From Syntrophobacterales bacterium (lineage in GTDB: Bacteria > Desulfobacterota > Syntrophia > Syntrophales > UBA2192): a DNA stretch of 45,446 nt. The notes beneath the pieces were generated by a model that searched no databases, was not told where the DNA came from, and saw only the letters and a program-made list of their open reading frames with translations. A program made the position numbers and the translations under genes. Shown here in pieces: positions 30,135-40,777 of this stretch. The stretch's first letter is position 1. Every line of letters begins with the position of its first letter. Location: NCBI GenBank assembly GCA_018053845.1, contig JAGPKU010000004.1:8425-53870 (forward strand), written 5' to 3'.

Positions 30135-32546
30135 CTACTTCTCCAGCGGGATTCGCATGGCGTAGAAGGACCTGTAGACGAAGGTGATCGCGATGAGCAG
30201 GAAAATGGCCCCGACGACAATCGCCGACGTTCTCATGTCCGGCGCGATGGCGATTTCCATCGCCAGGATGCCGAACAGGGTGGTGAACTTGATGATCGGG
30301 TTGAGGGCCACCGACGAGGTGTCCTTGAAGGGGTCGCCGACGGTGTCGCCGATGACGGCGGCCGCGTGCAGGGGCGTGCCCTTCTCCTTGAGGTCGACCT
30401 CGATGACCTTCTTCGCGTTGTCCCAGCAGCCGCCCGCGTTGGCCATGAAAAGGGCCTGGTAGAGACCGAAGACGGCGATCGAGATCAGGTAGCTGATGAA
30501 GAAGGAGGCGGAGTCCGGGCCCTTGACGGGAGCGGACAGGAACGCGAAGGCCAGGGCGAAGAAGAAGATGGCGATGAAGATGTTGAACATGCCCTTCTGC
30601 GCGTACACCGTGCAGATCTTCACGACTTCCTTCGAGTTCTCCGTCGAGGCGGAGAGACTCGCCGCGTCGTCGAGCTTGATGTGCTGCTTGATGTACTGCA
30701 CGGCCCGGTAGGCGCCGGTCACGACGGCCTGGGTGGAGGCGCCGGTGAACCAGTAGATGACGGCGCCGCCGCAGAGCAGCCCCAGCAGGGTCCAGGGGTT
30801 GAGCAGGTTCAGGATCTGCTCGGGCTGGATGCCGAGCGCCTTGCGGAGCAGCAGGATCAGCGAGAAGATCATCGTGGTGGCCCCGACGACGGCCGTGCCG
30901 ATGAGCACGGGCTTGGCGGTCGCCTTGAAGGTGTTGCCGCAGCTGTCGTTCTCCTCAAGGTAGTGCTTGGCCACATCCATGCGGGGCTTGAAGCCGTAGT
31001 CCTTCTCGATCTCCTTCTCCACGTTGGGGATGGCTTCGATGAGGGACAGCTCGTAGATCGACTGGGCGTTGTCCGTCACGGGGCCGTAGCTGTCGACGGC
31101 GATCGTCACGGGACCCATGCCGAGCATACCGAAGGCCACCAGGCCGAAGGCGAAGACGGAGGAGTACTCCATGAAGGCCGACAGCCCCATGGTGCTGGTG
31201 TAGTAGGCGATGAACATGAGCGCGAAAATCGAGATGCCGATCCAGAAGCCGGCGAAGTTGCCCGACACGAAGCCGGAGAGGATGTTCAGCGAGGGACCGC
31301 CTTCACGGGAGGCCGTGACGACCTCGGCCACGTGCCGCGAGTTGGAGCTCGTGAAGACCTTGACCAGCTCGGGGATCAGGGCCGCCGACAGGGTACCGCA
31401 GCTGATGATGATCGAGAGCTTCCACCAGAGATCGTTCGGGTAGTGCCCGAGCTGCCACTTGCTGACGACGAAGGTCACGACGATGGAGATGATCGACGTG
31501 ATCCAGACGAGCGACGTGAGGGCCGCCTCGAAGTTGACCTTCTCCTTGCCGCCCCAGAGGGAGTCGACGAGCATCTTGTTGATGAAGTAGGAGCCGATGG
31601 AGGTGACGATCATGAGGATGCGCATGACGAAGATCCACACGAGCAGCTCCGCCTGGTACTGGGGCAGGCACGCCAGCACGATGAAGCTGATGAGCGCGAC
31701 ACCCGTCACACCGTAGGTCTCGAACCCGTCGGCCGTGGGGCCCACGCTGTCGCCGGCGTTGTCGCCGGTGCAGTCGGCGATGACGCCGGGGTTGCGGGGG
31801 TCGTCTTCCTTGATCGTGAAGACGATCTTCATGAGGTCGGAGCCGATGTCGGCGATCTTCGTGAAGATGCCGCCGCAGATACGCAGGGCCGAGGCGCCCA
31901 GCGACTCGCCGATGGCGAAGCCGATGAAGGCGGCGCCGGCCACTTCGCGGGGCATGAAGACCAGGATGATGAGCATCATGATGAGCTCGACGCAGACCAG
32001 CAGGACACCGATGCTCATGCCGGCCGTCAGGGGGATGTCGAGCAGCTTCATGGGCTTGCCCTCGAGCGAGGCGAAAGCCATGCGGGCGTTGGCCAGCGTG
32101 TTCATGCGGATGCCGAACCAGGCGACACCGTAGGACCCGAGGATGCCGACGACGGTCCAGGACAGGATCAGCAGAACATCCTTCATCCCCATGTGCTGCA
32201 GGAAGCCGAAGTAGTAGAAGATACACGCGCCGATGAAGACGAACAGGATGAACAGGAACTTGCCCTGCTGGATGAGGTAGGTGCTGCAGGTCTGGAAAAT
32301 GATCTCCGCCACGTCCAGCATGGACTTGTGGGCCGGGAGCCCCTTGACCTTGGCGTACATGAAGTAGCCGTAGACCATCCCCAGGAAGCAGATCGCGAAG
32401 CCGATCATGAGCAGGTTGTTCTGAGCGGCCGTCAGCCGGGGAATGACCAGGTCTGCTTCGCTTGCGAACACGGGTGCCGCGGCGAGCAGAACGATGAGCG
32501 CCGGAAATACGGCGCTGAAGACACGTTTGACTCTCTCGCTAATCAT
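30135..32546 (-). CDS. hppA: Membrane-bound proton-translocating pyrophosphatase
   Basis: 803 residues with about 16 membrane helices. It hydrolyses pyrophosphate in the cytoplasm and pumps ions outward. The substrate-binding core is clear: EDDPRN at 247-252, IADCTGDNAGDSVGPTADG (256-274), and the C-terminal mirror motif IGDTVGDPFKDTSSVALNP. The potassium-determining site reads GNTFKA with Lys541, the residue of potassium-independent H+-PPases. Two features are unusual: the first acidic motif is DIGSDLMKIVFTIKEDD instead of the usual G-A-D-L-V-G-K-V-E pattern, one residue shorter and lacking the K-V-E, and GDNAGD replaces GDNVGD. The ATG at 32546 follows GGGAGGAGATGG. In syntrophic bacteria these pumps recover energy from pyrophosphate made by acyl-CoA ligases, which fits the acyl-CoA genes here. 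Confidence 0.93.
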   Translation of the reverse strand: MISERVKRVFSAVFPALIVLLAAAPVFASEADLVIPRLTAAQNNLLMIGFAICFLGMVYGYFMYAKVKGLPAHKSMLDVAEIIFQTCSTYLIQQGKFLFILFVFIGACIFYYFGFLQHMGMKDVLLILSWTVVGILGSYGVAWFGIRMNTLANARMAFASLEGKPMKLLDIPLTAGMSIGVLLVCVELIMMLIILVFMPREVAGAAFIGFAIGESLGASALRICGGIFTKIADIGSDLMKIVFTIKEDDPRNPGVIADCTGDNAGDSVGPTADGFETYGVTGVALISFIVLACLPQYQAELLVWIFVMRILMIVTSIGSYFINKMLVDSLWGGKEKVNFEAALTSLVWITSIISIVVTFVVSKWQLGHYPNDLWWKLSIIISCGTLSAALIPELVKVFTSSNSRHVAEVVTASREGGPSLNILSGFVSGNFAGFWIGISIFALMFIAYYTSTMGLSAFMEYSSVFAFGLVAFGMLGMGPVTIAVDSYGPVTDNAQSIYELSLIEAIPNVEKEIEKDYGFKPRMDVAKHYLEENDSCGNTFKATAKPVLIGTAVVGATTMIFSLILLLRKALGIQPEQILNLLNPWTLLGLLCGGAVIYWFTGASTQAVVTGAYRAVQYIKQHIKLDDAASLSASTENSKEVVKICTVYAQKGMFNIFIAIFFFALAFAFLSAPVKGPDSASFFISYLISIAVFGLYQALFMANAGGCWDNAKKVIEVDLKEKGTPLHAAAVIGDTVGDPFKDTSSVALNPIIKFTTLFGILAMEIAIAPDMRTSAIVVGAIFLLIAITFVYRSFYAMRIPLEK

Positions 32547-32614
32547 CTCTCCATCTCCTCCCAATGTGGAATTGGTGATCTGAACCGATAGGAACCAACC
32601 ATTAAAGCCGCCGT

Positions 32615-32643
32615 GACATAGCAAATATTGTCCCGTTTGTCAA
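32615..32643 (-). promoter_or_regulatory. Sigma70 promoter of hppA
   Basis: Minus strand TTGACA (32643-32638), 17-bp spacer, TATGTC (32620-32615); leader of about 60 nt. Confidence 0.72.
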
Positions 32644-32700
32644 AGCTTTTATTGCCCGGGGCCTCGAGAGGGGGAATCCGGGGGCGTCCGCCGGATGTCC

Positions 32701-32755
32701 GTAGGGCGAGAAGGCGGGAAGTTGAGAGGGTGAGAAGGCAAGATGATAAGAAAGA
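32701..32755 (+). repeat. Degenerate repeat of the GAGAAGGGTGAGA family
   Basis: GGGCGAGAAGGCGGGAAG, TTGAGAGGGTGAGAAGGC and related units lie directly at the 3' end of pth, between pth and the hppA promoter. Confidence 0.6.
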
Positions 32756-32759
32756 AAAA

Positions 32760-33362
32760 TCATTCCGCTGAGTTGTCGGGATCGGAAGCCGGTTTGCGAT
32801 CGCGGATGTTAAAGCGGTTCATGGCCGGGCGGGCGCCCGATTCGAGGATCTCCCGCACGGCCTCGCAGGCCTTCCGGACGGTTTCGGCCAGGGCCTCCAG
32901 GTCCGCCTTCGGAAAGGGCTGCAGGACGTAGTGCTCCGTGTCGCCCTTGAAGGGCGGCTTGCCGATGCCGAGCCTCACGCGGGTGAACCCCCCCTCCCCG
33001 AGGTGGTCCATGATGGATCGAAGCCCCTTGTGACCGCCGTCTCCCCCCCCGACCTTGATGCGGACGGTCCCGAAGGGCAGGTCCAGGTCGTCGTGCACGA
33101 CGATGATGTCATCCGCGGTTTTCCGATAGAAATCGGCTACCTGCCGGATCGACTGTCCGCTGAGGTTCATGAAGGTCTGGGGCTTGACGAGCAGCACGCG
33201 CTCGGCCCCGATGAGGCCGTCGCCGATCAGGGCCTCGAATTTTTTCTTCTGCACGGCGATGCCCGTGTCGTTCGCCAGCGCGTCCAGCACGAGAAACCCC
33301 ATGTTGTGGCGCGTCGTCCTGTATTGGTCGCCCGGGTTTCCCAGGCCGGCGATGATCTTCAT
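32760..33362 (-). CDS. pth: Peptidyl-tRNA hydrolase
   Basis: 200 residues. It starts MKIIAGLGNPGDQYRTTRHNMGF, with the catalytic His in the RHNMG motif. Other signatures: PQTFMNLSG, HDDLDLPFG with the essential Asp, and GGGDGGHKGLRSI. The enzyme releases tRNA from prematurely dropped peptidyl-tRNAs. The ATG at 33362 was chosen because the family always begins here and GGAG precedes it; the frame to 33395 adds 11 unrelated residues. It is in the classic prs-rplY-pth order, with a terminator and a repeat between rplY and pth. Confidence 0.96.
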   Translation of the reverse strand: MKIIAGLGNPGDQYRTTRHNMGFLVLDALANDTGIAVQKKKFEALIGDGLIGAERVLLVKPQTFMNLSGQSIRQVADFYRKTADDIIVVHDDLDLPFGTVRIKVGGGDGGHKGLRSIMDHLGEGGFTRVRLGIGKPPFKGDTEHYVLQPFPKADLEALAETVRKACEAVREILESGARPAMNRFNIRDRKPASDPDNSAE

Positions 33363-33429
33363 AACGGCTCCGCAAAGGCCGAGGGCCGGCTGCACATGGC
33401 CGAAGGCCGGGAAAACGGTTGTTCTGCCC

Positions 33430-33460
33430 TATGCCTTAAGCCTAAAACCTTACGCCTGCA
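33430..33460 (-). repeat. Degenerate GCCT-type repeat upstream of pth
   Basis: ATGCCTTAAGCCTAAAACC, TTACGCCTGC and related units. The same family recurs at 34205-34465 and 45121-45155. Confidence 0.5.
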
Positions 33461-33465
33461 AGCAT

Positions 33466-33501
33466 AAAAAACCCCGCTTCGCCGATGGAAACGGGGTTTT
33501 T
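33466..33501 (-). terminator. Terminator of rplY
   Basis: AAAAAACCCCG (33466-33476) pairs with CGGGGTTTTT (33492-33501) around a 15-nt loop; T-run on the minus strand. Confidence 0.88.
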
Positions 33502-33528
33502 CGACAGGCATGGATGAAGGGGAGGGGA

Positions 33529-34191
33529 TTACTCCTCTTCCTTCGCGCCCTTCTTGCCGACCAGTTCGGGTTCCTTGGCGGCTTCCTCGGCCTCCTCGGC
33601 GGGCGCCGCTTCCTCGGTCACGGCGCCGCGCTTGGCGGCCACGGTGACGATGCTCACGCTGTCCGTGTCGAGGATTTCGATCCCCTCGGCGAGCCGCAGA
33701 TCGCCCACGCGGATCGTGTCGCCGATCGCCAGGTTCGTCACGTCGACGTCCACGTGCCGGGGCATCAGGCCGGGCACGCAGGAAATCTTCACGTCCCGCT
33801 TGAATTGCTTGAGTTCGCCGCCCTTTTCCACCCCGATGGCGTCGCCCACGATGTGGATCGGCACGTCCCTCGTCAGCTTGCGGTCCATCCGGATCTCGTA
33901 GAAGTCGGCGTGGACGATCTTCTTGGTGACCGTGTTGGTCTGGAGCTCCTTGATGACGGAGACCCTCTCGGCCTTCTTTCCCCCTTCGTCGATGACGAGC
34001 TTGATGAACCCCGTCTCGCCCTTCTCGGCGCGGATGATCCGGATCAGGTCCGCCGCGTTCACCGTTAACAGGATCGACTCGGCACCTGACCCGTATAAAA
34101 CGGCAGGAACGAGCCCCTCGGCCCGCAGTCGCCTGGCAGGCCCCTTACCCGATTCCGTGCGAATGCTCGCTTGCAACTCCAACGCTTCCAT
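33529..34191 (-). CDS. rplY: Ribosomal protein L25/general stress protein Ctc
   Basis: 220 residues, the long Ctc form. The N-terminal L25 domain (LQASIRTESGKGPARRLRAEGLVPAVLYG) binds 5S rRNA; a TL5/Ctc C-terminal beta domain follows (DVPIHIVGDAIGVEKGG ... PRHVDVDVTNLAIGDTIRVGDL). The tail is a highly acidic, Ala/Glu-rich extension (EEAAPAEEAEEAAKEPE) ending in KEEE. The ATG at 34191 has GGAGG five bases upstream. It belongs to the prs-rplY-pth cluster, but 280 bases of degenerate repeats separate it from prs. Confidence 0.95.
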   Translation of the reverse strand: MEALELQASIRTESGKGPARRLRAEGLVPAVLYGSGAESILLTVNAADLIRIIRAEKGETGFIKLVIDEGGKKAERVSVIKELQTNTVTKKIVHADFYEIRMDRKLTRDVPIHIVGDAIGVEKGGELKQFKRDVKISCVPGLMPRHVDVDVTNLAIGDTIRVGDLRLAEGIEILDTDSVSIVTVAAKRGAVTEEAAPAEEAEEAAKEPELVGKKGAKEEE

Positions 34192-34204
34192 GGAAACCTC
34201 CATA

Positions 34205-34465
34205 TGGCAGGCAACAGGCGGCAGGCTTCAGGCAACAGGGTGAAAAGAAGAATCCTTCCTCCGGCCCTGACGCCTCGTGCCTGACGCATGATGCCTAAGT
34301 TACGAAAGAGGCATAGGGCTGCGGGCCCCGGGCTCCAGGTGAAGGATGTAAAGAATTTACTCTTGTCCTGATGCCTGGTGCCTAATGCCTGATGCCCTAC
34401 GCCTGTCTTTCAGAACAGAAAACCCGGATCCTTCGCCTTGAGCCTTAAGCCGTTTGCCTTACGCC
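34205..34465. repeat. Block of GCCTGATGCCTAA-type degenerate repeats between rplY and prs
   Basis: Several runs of related short units: GGCAGGCAACAGGCGGCAGG (34205-34240), CCTGACGCCTCGTGCCTGAC (34262-34298), GATGCCTGGTGCCTAATGCC (34372-34405) and GCCTTGAGCCTTAAGCCG (34434-34465). Both orientations occur. Two copies end in the same TACGCCTGTCTTT (about 34398 and 34457). No gene or promoter is evident in this 280-base gap. Confidence 0.65.
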
Positions 34466-34470
34466 TGTCT

Positions 34471-35415
34471 TTAGATGAACAGCGAGCTCACCGAGTCGTT
34501 ATAGTAGATGCGGCGGACCGCCTCGCTCAGGAGGCCCGCCACGGGCAGCACGGTGATCTTCTTCTTGCACTGCCTGGCCCGGTCGTGCAGCGGGATCGTG
34601 TCCGTCACGATGACCTCCTTGAGGTTCGAGCCGTCGATCCGGTCGATGGCCGGCCCCGAGAGCACCGCGTGGCTGCAGCAGGCGACGACCTCCGTAGCCC
34701 CCTCGGCTTCTAGGGCGGCCGCGGCCTGGACCATGGTGCCCGCCGTGTCGATCATGTCGTCGAGGATGATGACCCGCTTGCCCTTCACGTTGCCGATGAT
34801 GTTCATCACCTGCGACTCGTTGGGTCCCTCGCGGCGCTTGTCGATGATGGCCAGCGCCGCGTTGAGCCTGCGGGCGAAGGCGCGGGCCCGCTCGACGCCC
34901 CCCGTGTCCGGGGAGACGATGACCAGGTTTTCCGCGAAATTCTTCTGGATGTATTTCAGGAGGATCGGCGTGGCGTAGAGGTTGTCCACGGGGATGTTGA
35001 AGAACCCCTGGATCTGCCCGGCGTGGAGGTCCATGGACATCACCCGGTTGGCCCCGGCGGTCGTGATGAGGTCGGCCACGAGCTTCGCCGTGATGGGGGC
35101 CCGCGGGGCGACCTTTCGGTCCTGCCGGGCGTAGCCGTAATAGGGGATCACGGCCGTGACCCGATCGGCCGAGGCGCGCTTCATCGCGTCGATGAGGACC
35201 AGCAGCTCCATGACGTGGTCGTTGACGGGCGGGCACGTGGACTGGACGATGAAGACGTCCATCCCGCGCACGTTCTCGTTGATCTCCACCCGCGTCTCGC
35301 CGTCGCTGAAGGTGGCCACGTTCGCCTTGCCCAGCGCAATGCCGAGCTTGGCGCAGATGTCCTCCGCAAGCTTCCTGTTCGCATTCCCCGAAAAGATGCG
35401 CATTCTCTCGAGCAT
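34471..35415 (-). CDS. prs: Ribose-phosphate pyrophosphokinase
   Basis: 314 residues, normal length. It makes phosphoribosyl pyrophosphate from ribose 5-phosphate and ATP. Signatures: [17 protein letters not shown] at the start, the ATP region [10 protein letters not shown], the metal-binding [15 protein letters not shown], and the PRPP-binding loop [13 protein letters not shown]. The ATG at 35415 was preferred over the Met four codons downstream because GGGGTGA lies before it. The upstream neighbour on the same strand is tRNA-Gln with 41 bases between, so both are likely on one transcript with ispE, as in many deltaproteobacteria. Confidence 0.96.
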   Translation of the reverse strand: MLERMRIFSGNANRKLAEDICAKLGIALGKANVATFSDGETRVEINENVRGMDVFIVQSTCPPVNDHVMELLVLIDAMKRASADRVTAVIPYYGYARQDRKVAPRAPITAKLVADLITTAGANRVMSMDLHAGQIQGFFNIPVDNLYATPILLKYIQKNFAENLVIVSPDTGGVERARAFARRLNAALAIIDKRREGPNESQVMNIIGNVKGKRVIILDDMIDTAGTMVQAAAALEAEGATEVVACCSHAVLSGPAIDRIDGSNLKEVIVTDTIPLHDRARQCKKKITVLPVAGLLSEAVRRIYYNDSVSSLFI

Positions 35416-35456
35416 GTCCGTCACCCCGGAGTTGGATTCCGCCGTGCGTTGTGAAA

Positions 35457-35531
35457 TGGCTGGGGCGGGAGGATTCGAACCTCCGAATGCGGGAGCCAAA
35501 GTCCCGTGGCTTACCGCTTGCCGACGCCCCA
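35457..35531 (-). tRNA. tRNA-Gln (anticodon TTG)
   Basis: Acceptor stem TGGGGCG/CGCCCCA, anticodon stem CGGGA/TCCCG with loop CTTTGGC (anticodon TTG), T-arm GGAGG-TTCGAAT-CCTCC, discriminator G. The 3' CCA is encoded (35459-35457). It lies between ispE and prs. Confidence 0.96.
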
Positions 35532-35582
35532 TCCTCCACCGATTGCCCTGCCGGTGCGGCGAGGGCGTGGGATGGCCGCGGG

Positions 35583-36419
35583 TCAGATCGTTCGGGTCCT
35601 GAACGCCGCGTACGGGTAGGAGGCCGTCAGCGCGCCTTGCGCCCGGATCGCGTCGGATTCGCTGTCAAAAAGCCCGAAGACCGTGGGCCCGCTCCCCGAC
35701 ATGAGCGACCCGAGGGCCCCGTGTCTCCGGAGAAACCCCTTGAGCTCGTCGAGCAGGGGAAAGCGCGCCACGGTCACCCGTTCCAGGTCGTTGGTCAGGG
35801 CCGCGGCGAGTTCCCGCACCCCTGAAAAGGTGGGAATACTATACTGGATGGATTCCTTTGTCAACGGCAAATTCAGGCCCTGGTAGACCGATTTGGTGGA
35901 AACCTCGAACCCCGGGTTGACGAGGACGAGCCACATCCCCGCGGGGATGACGGCCGGTTCGAGGATCTCGCCGATCCCGAAGGCCCAGGCCGCCGCGCCG
36001 TAGAGGAAGAAGGGGACGTCGGCCCCGATCCGGGCGCCGATGCGGATGAGCCGGTCCCGGTCGAACCCGAGCCCGAAGAGATCGTTGAGGACCCTGAGGG
36101 TCGTGGCGGCATTGGAACTTCCGCCCCCGAGCCCCGCGGCGGTGGGGATGCGCTTGCGGAGTGTGATGGCCACCCCGCCCGAGAAGCCCGCCTGGGCGAA
36201 GAGGGCCCGGGCCGCCCGGACGACGATGTTGCCCTCGCCCGTGGGAAGGTCCGACCCCGGGCAGGCCAGCTCGATTCCCGAGCGCCGGGGGGCGAACGCC
36301 ATCTCGTCGGCGAGGCTCACCGTCTGCATCAGCGAGGCGATGTCGTGGTAGCCGTCCTCCCTGCGGCGAAGGACCTTGAGGATGAGGTTCACCTTGGCCG
36401 GCGAGGAGGCGGCGATCAC
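35583..36419 (-). CDS. ispE: 4-diphosphocytidyl-2-C-methyl-D-erythritol kinase
   Basis: 278 residues, GHMP kinase of the MEP isoprenoid pathway. The N-terminal [21 protein letters not shown] is diagnostic, and the ATP loop [17 protein letters not shown] is intact, as is the C-terminal [15 protein letters not shown]. It starts with a GTG that overlaps the TGA of the DUF1844 gene (GTGA), so translation of the two is coupled. tRNA-Gln and prs follow downstream. Confidence 0.95.
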   Translation of the reverse strand: MIAASSPAKVNLILKVLRRREDGYHDIASLMQTVSLADEMAFAPRRSGIELACPGSDLPTGEGNIVVRAARALFAQAGFSGGVAITLRKRIPTAAGLGGGSSNAATTLRVLNDLFGLGFDRDRLIRIGARIGADVPFFLYGAAAWAFGIGEILEPAVIPAGMWLVLVNPGFEVSTKSVYQGLNLPLTKESIQYSIPTFSGVRELAAALTNDLERVTVARFPLLDELKGFLRRHGALGSLMSGSGPTVFGLFDSESDAIRAQGALTASYPYAAFRTRTI

Positions 36420-36847
36420 TTGCCCGACTCCCGGACGTATCGCATCCGCAGCTCATAGAGGAGCGATTCGAGGAGCCGATCCTCCTCGTCGCTCAGGTTG
36501 CCCTTCGTCTTGTCCTTCAGGATACCGAGGATGTCGATGGTCTGCTTGGCGGCCTCGAGGTTGCGCTCGGCCTTCTTCGTCACGGGGTCGGGGACGTCAC
36601 CGAAGTGAACCATGGCCGACGTGCCGAGCGAGAAGACGAAGGTCGAGAAGTTGAGATCGGGCAGCGAAGCCTGCCCCTGCGCCGGCTGACCGGGCTTTTC
36701 CGGCTCCGGGGCCGCGCCTTTCGCTTCGGGTTTGGCTTCCTGCCCTCTGGCGGCCTCCTCCCGGGGCGCCTCCGGGCGCGCCTGGCCCGAGTCGTCGAAC
36801 CGGCGTCGGTCCTTGATGACGAAGCCTTTCTCCTGTTTGTCGTCCAT
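36416..36847 (-). CDS. DUF1844 domain protein
   Basis: 143 residues. The first half is a low-complexity, Pro/Glu/Ala/Gln-rich disordered segment (about residues 18-62). The second half is the DUF1844 domain: LNFSTFVFSLGTSAMVHFGD, NLEAAKQTIDILGILKDKTKGNLSDEEDRLLESLLYELRMRYV. The family has no established function; it is common upstream of ispE in deltaproteobacteria, and the coupled GTGA overlap here keeps that pairing. It is cytoplasmic (no signal peptide), and the helical domain is probably a protein-interaction module. The htpX gene lies 21 bases upstream in the same direction. Confidence 0.88.
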   Translation of the reverse strand: MDDKQEKGFVIKDRRRFDDSGQARPEAPREEAARGQEAKPEAKGAAPEPEKPGQPAQGQASLPDLNFSTFVFSLGTSAMVHFGDVPDPVTKKAERNLEAAKQTIDILGILKDKTKGNLSDEEDRLLESLLYELRMRYVRESGK

Positions 36848-36868
36848 GATGGCCTCCCGGCGGACCGC

Positions 36869-37720
36869 CTACATCCGCGGCGTCATGCTGCGCAGCCGCG
36901 CGATCCGCTCCTCGATGGGCGGGTGCGTGCTGAAGAGGTTCGCGAAGGACCGTCCCGACAGGGGGCTCACGGTGAAGATGTGGGCCGTCGAGGGGTTCGC
37001 GTTCATGGGGATCGCCCGGCTGGCCGCCTGCAGCTTCTCCAGGGCGCTCGCCAGCGCCCAAGGCTTGCCGGACACCTTCGCGCCGCCGTCGTCGGCCAGG
37101 TACTCCCGCGAGCGGGAGATGGCCATCTGGATGAGCATCGCCGCGATGGGGGCGAGGATCGCCATGAAGAGCATGCCGATCATGCCTCCGCCGCCCTCGT
37201 CGTCGTCGCCGCGGGCCCCGCCGAAGATCGCCGCCCACTGGGCCATGTTGGCGAGCATCGTGATGGCCCCCGCGATGGTGGCCGCGATCGACCCGATGAG
37301 GATGTCGCGGTTCTTGATGTGGGACAGTTCGTGGCTGATGACGCCCTCGAGCTCCTCGCGGCTCAAAATCCGCAGGATGCCCTCGGTGACGGCCACCACG
37401 GCGTGCTTCTCGTTGCGCCCCGTGGCGAAGGCATTGGGCGTGTCCCCCGGGATGATGTAGAGCCGCGGCATGGGCAGGCCCGCCTTCATGGCCAGGTCCT
37501 GCACCATCCGGTGCAGCTCGGGCGCCTGCTGGGGCGTCACCTCCTGGGCCTGGTACATGCGCAGGACGATCTTGTCGGAAAACCAGTAGCTGAAGAAGTT
37601 CATGCCCATGGCGAAGATGAAGGCGATGAACATGCCGTTCTTGCCGCCGACGTAGCCGCCGATCAGGACCAGGAGCCCCGTCAGCAGGCCGAGCAGGACA
37701 GCAGTCTTGAGTGAGTTCAT
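36869..37720 (-). CDS. htpX: Membrane zinc metalloprotease HtpX
   Basis: 283 residues, M48 family. Two N-terminal membrane helices (about 5-50), the zinc site HELSH in [13 protein letters not shown], the third ligand glutamate in [15 protein letters not shown], and two further hydrophobic segments between them. It degrades damaged inner-membrane proteins and is usually heat-inducible. Diagnostic C-terminus: [16 protein letters not shown]. The ATG at 37720 gives the canonical start. A sigma70-type promoter is at 37862-37890. Being next to clpB and rpoH fits a stress cluster. Confidence 0.95.
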   Translation of the reverse strand: MNSLKTAVLLGLLTGLLVLIGGYVGGKNGMFIAFIFAMGMNFFSYWFSDKIVLRMYQAQEVTPQQAPELHRMVQDLAMKAGLPMPRLYIIPGDTPNAFATGRNEKHAVVAVTEGILRILSREELEGVISHELSHIKNRDILIGSIAATIAGAITMLANMAQWAAIFGGARGDDDEGGGGMIGMLFMAILAPIAAMLIQMAISRSREYLADDGGAKVSGKPWALASALEKLQAASRAIPMNANPSTAHIFTVSPLSGRSFANLFSTHPPIEERIARLRSMTPRM

Positions 37721-37744
37721 ATGGTTGCTTCCTCCATAGGAATT

Positions 37745-37851
37745 AGACGTTGAGACGGTGAGACAGTATGAAGGTCGGATACGCTGTCAGCTGTCGAACG
37801 CCCCCGTCTTTGCCGACCCTCTCACCTTCTTACCCTCTTACCCTCCTTCTG
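37745..37851. repeat. Degenerate repeat pair, GAGACGGTGAGA / TCTCACCTTCTTACCC
   Basis: A short forward copy (about 37745-37766) and an inverted copy (37818-37851), the latter identical over 20 bases to one at 12404-12423. Both lie in the transcribed leader of htpX. Confidence 0.55.
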
Positions 37852-37861
37852 GTCGCCGCAG

Positions 37862-37890
37862 ATTATACCGGAAAGCGGGGGTGCGCACAA
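37862..37890 (-). promoter_or_regulatory. Sigma70 promoter of htpX
   Basis: Minus strand TTGTGC (37890-37885), 17-bp spacer, perfect TATAAT (37867-37862). The leader of about 135 nt contains the degenerate repeats. Confidence 0.7.
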
Positions 37891-37909
37891 GGGCGCGCCC
37901 CCCTCTCCA

Positions 37910-40501
<2,592 letters not shown>

Positions 40502-40602
40502 CGCTTTCCTCTTAAAAAACGATTAAAATATAAAGTGTTATGCCGATAAAGACGGTGACCGAAGCGGGTCCCTGCATCGCCGCCCCCCGCCTGCACGCAG
40601 GT

Positions 40603-40631
40603 AACTTAATGACCCCCCGGGGGGATGTCAA
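40603..40631 (-). promoter_or_regulatory. Probable clpB promoter with palindromic spacer
   Basis: Minus strand TTGACA (40631-40626), 17-bp spacer, TAAGTT (40608-40603). The spacer is almost wholly the palindrome CCCCCCGGGGGG (40613-40624). CTTGACA with TCATTAA 13 bases on is also loosely sigma32-like, so heat-shock control is possible; neither match is strong. Confidence 0.45.
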
Positions 40632-40706
40632 GAAAGGGCATGCATTCAACGGGTTACGTCTTTCCCGGGGGACTCTTTCCCCTGTACGATTTTTGCAAAG
40701 AAAGCC

Positions 40707-40734
40707 TTGACAAGCCTTTTGGTCTGCCTATATT
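40707..40734 (+). promoter_or_regulatory. Sigma70 promoter of rpoH
   Basis: TTGACA (40707-40712), 16-bp spacer, TATATT (40729-40734); predicted start near 40741, a leader of about 37 nt. Confidence 0.75.
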
Positions 40735-40777
40735 CTTAGTGGCTACGATTACCGGCTCAGAGACGGAGGGAAAAACC

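Noticed and set aside
30042-32591. Very long open frame (849 codons) opposite hppA
   Set aside because: Shadow frame of a GC-rich gene: His/Asp/Glu/Val-rich composition with no domain; hppA on the other strand is unmistakable.
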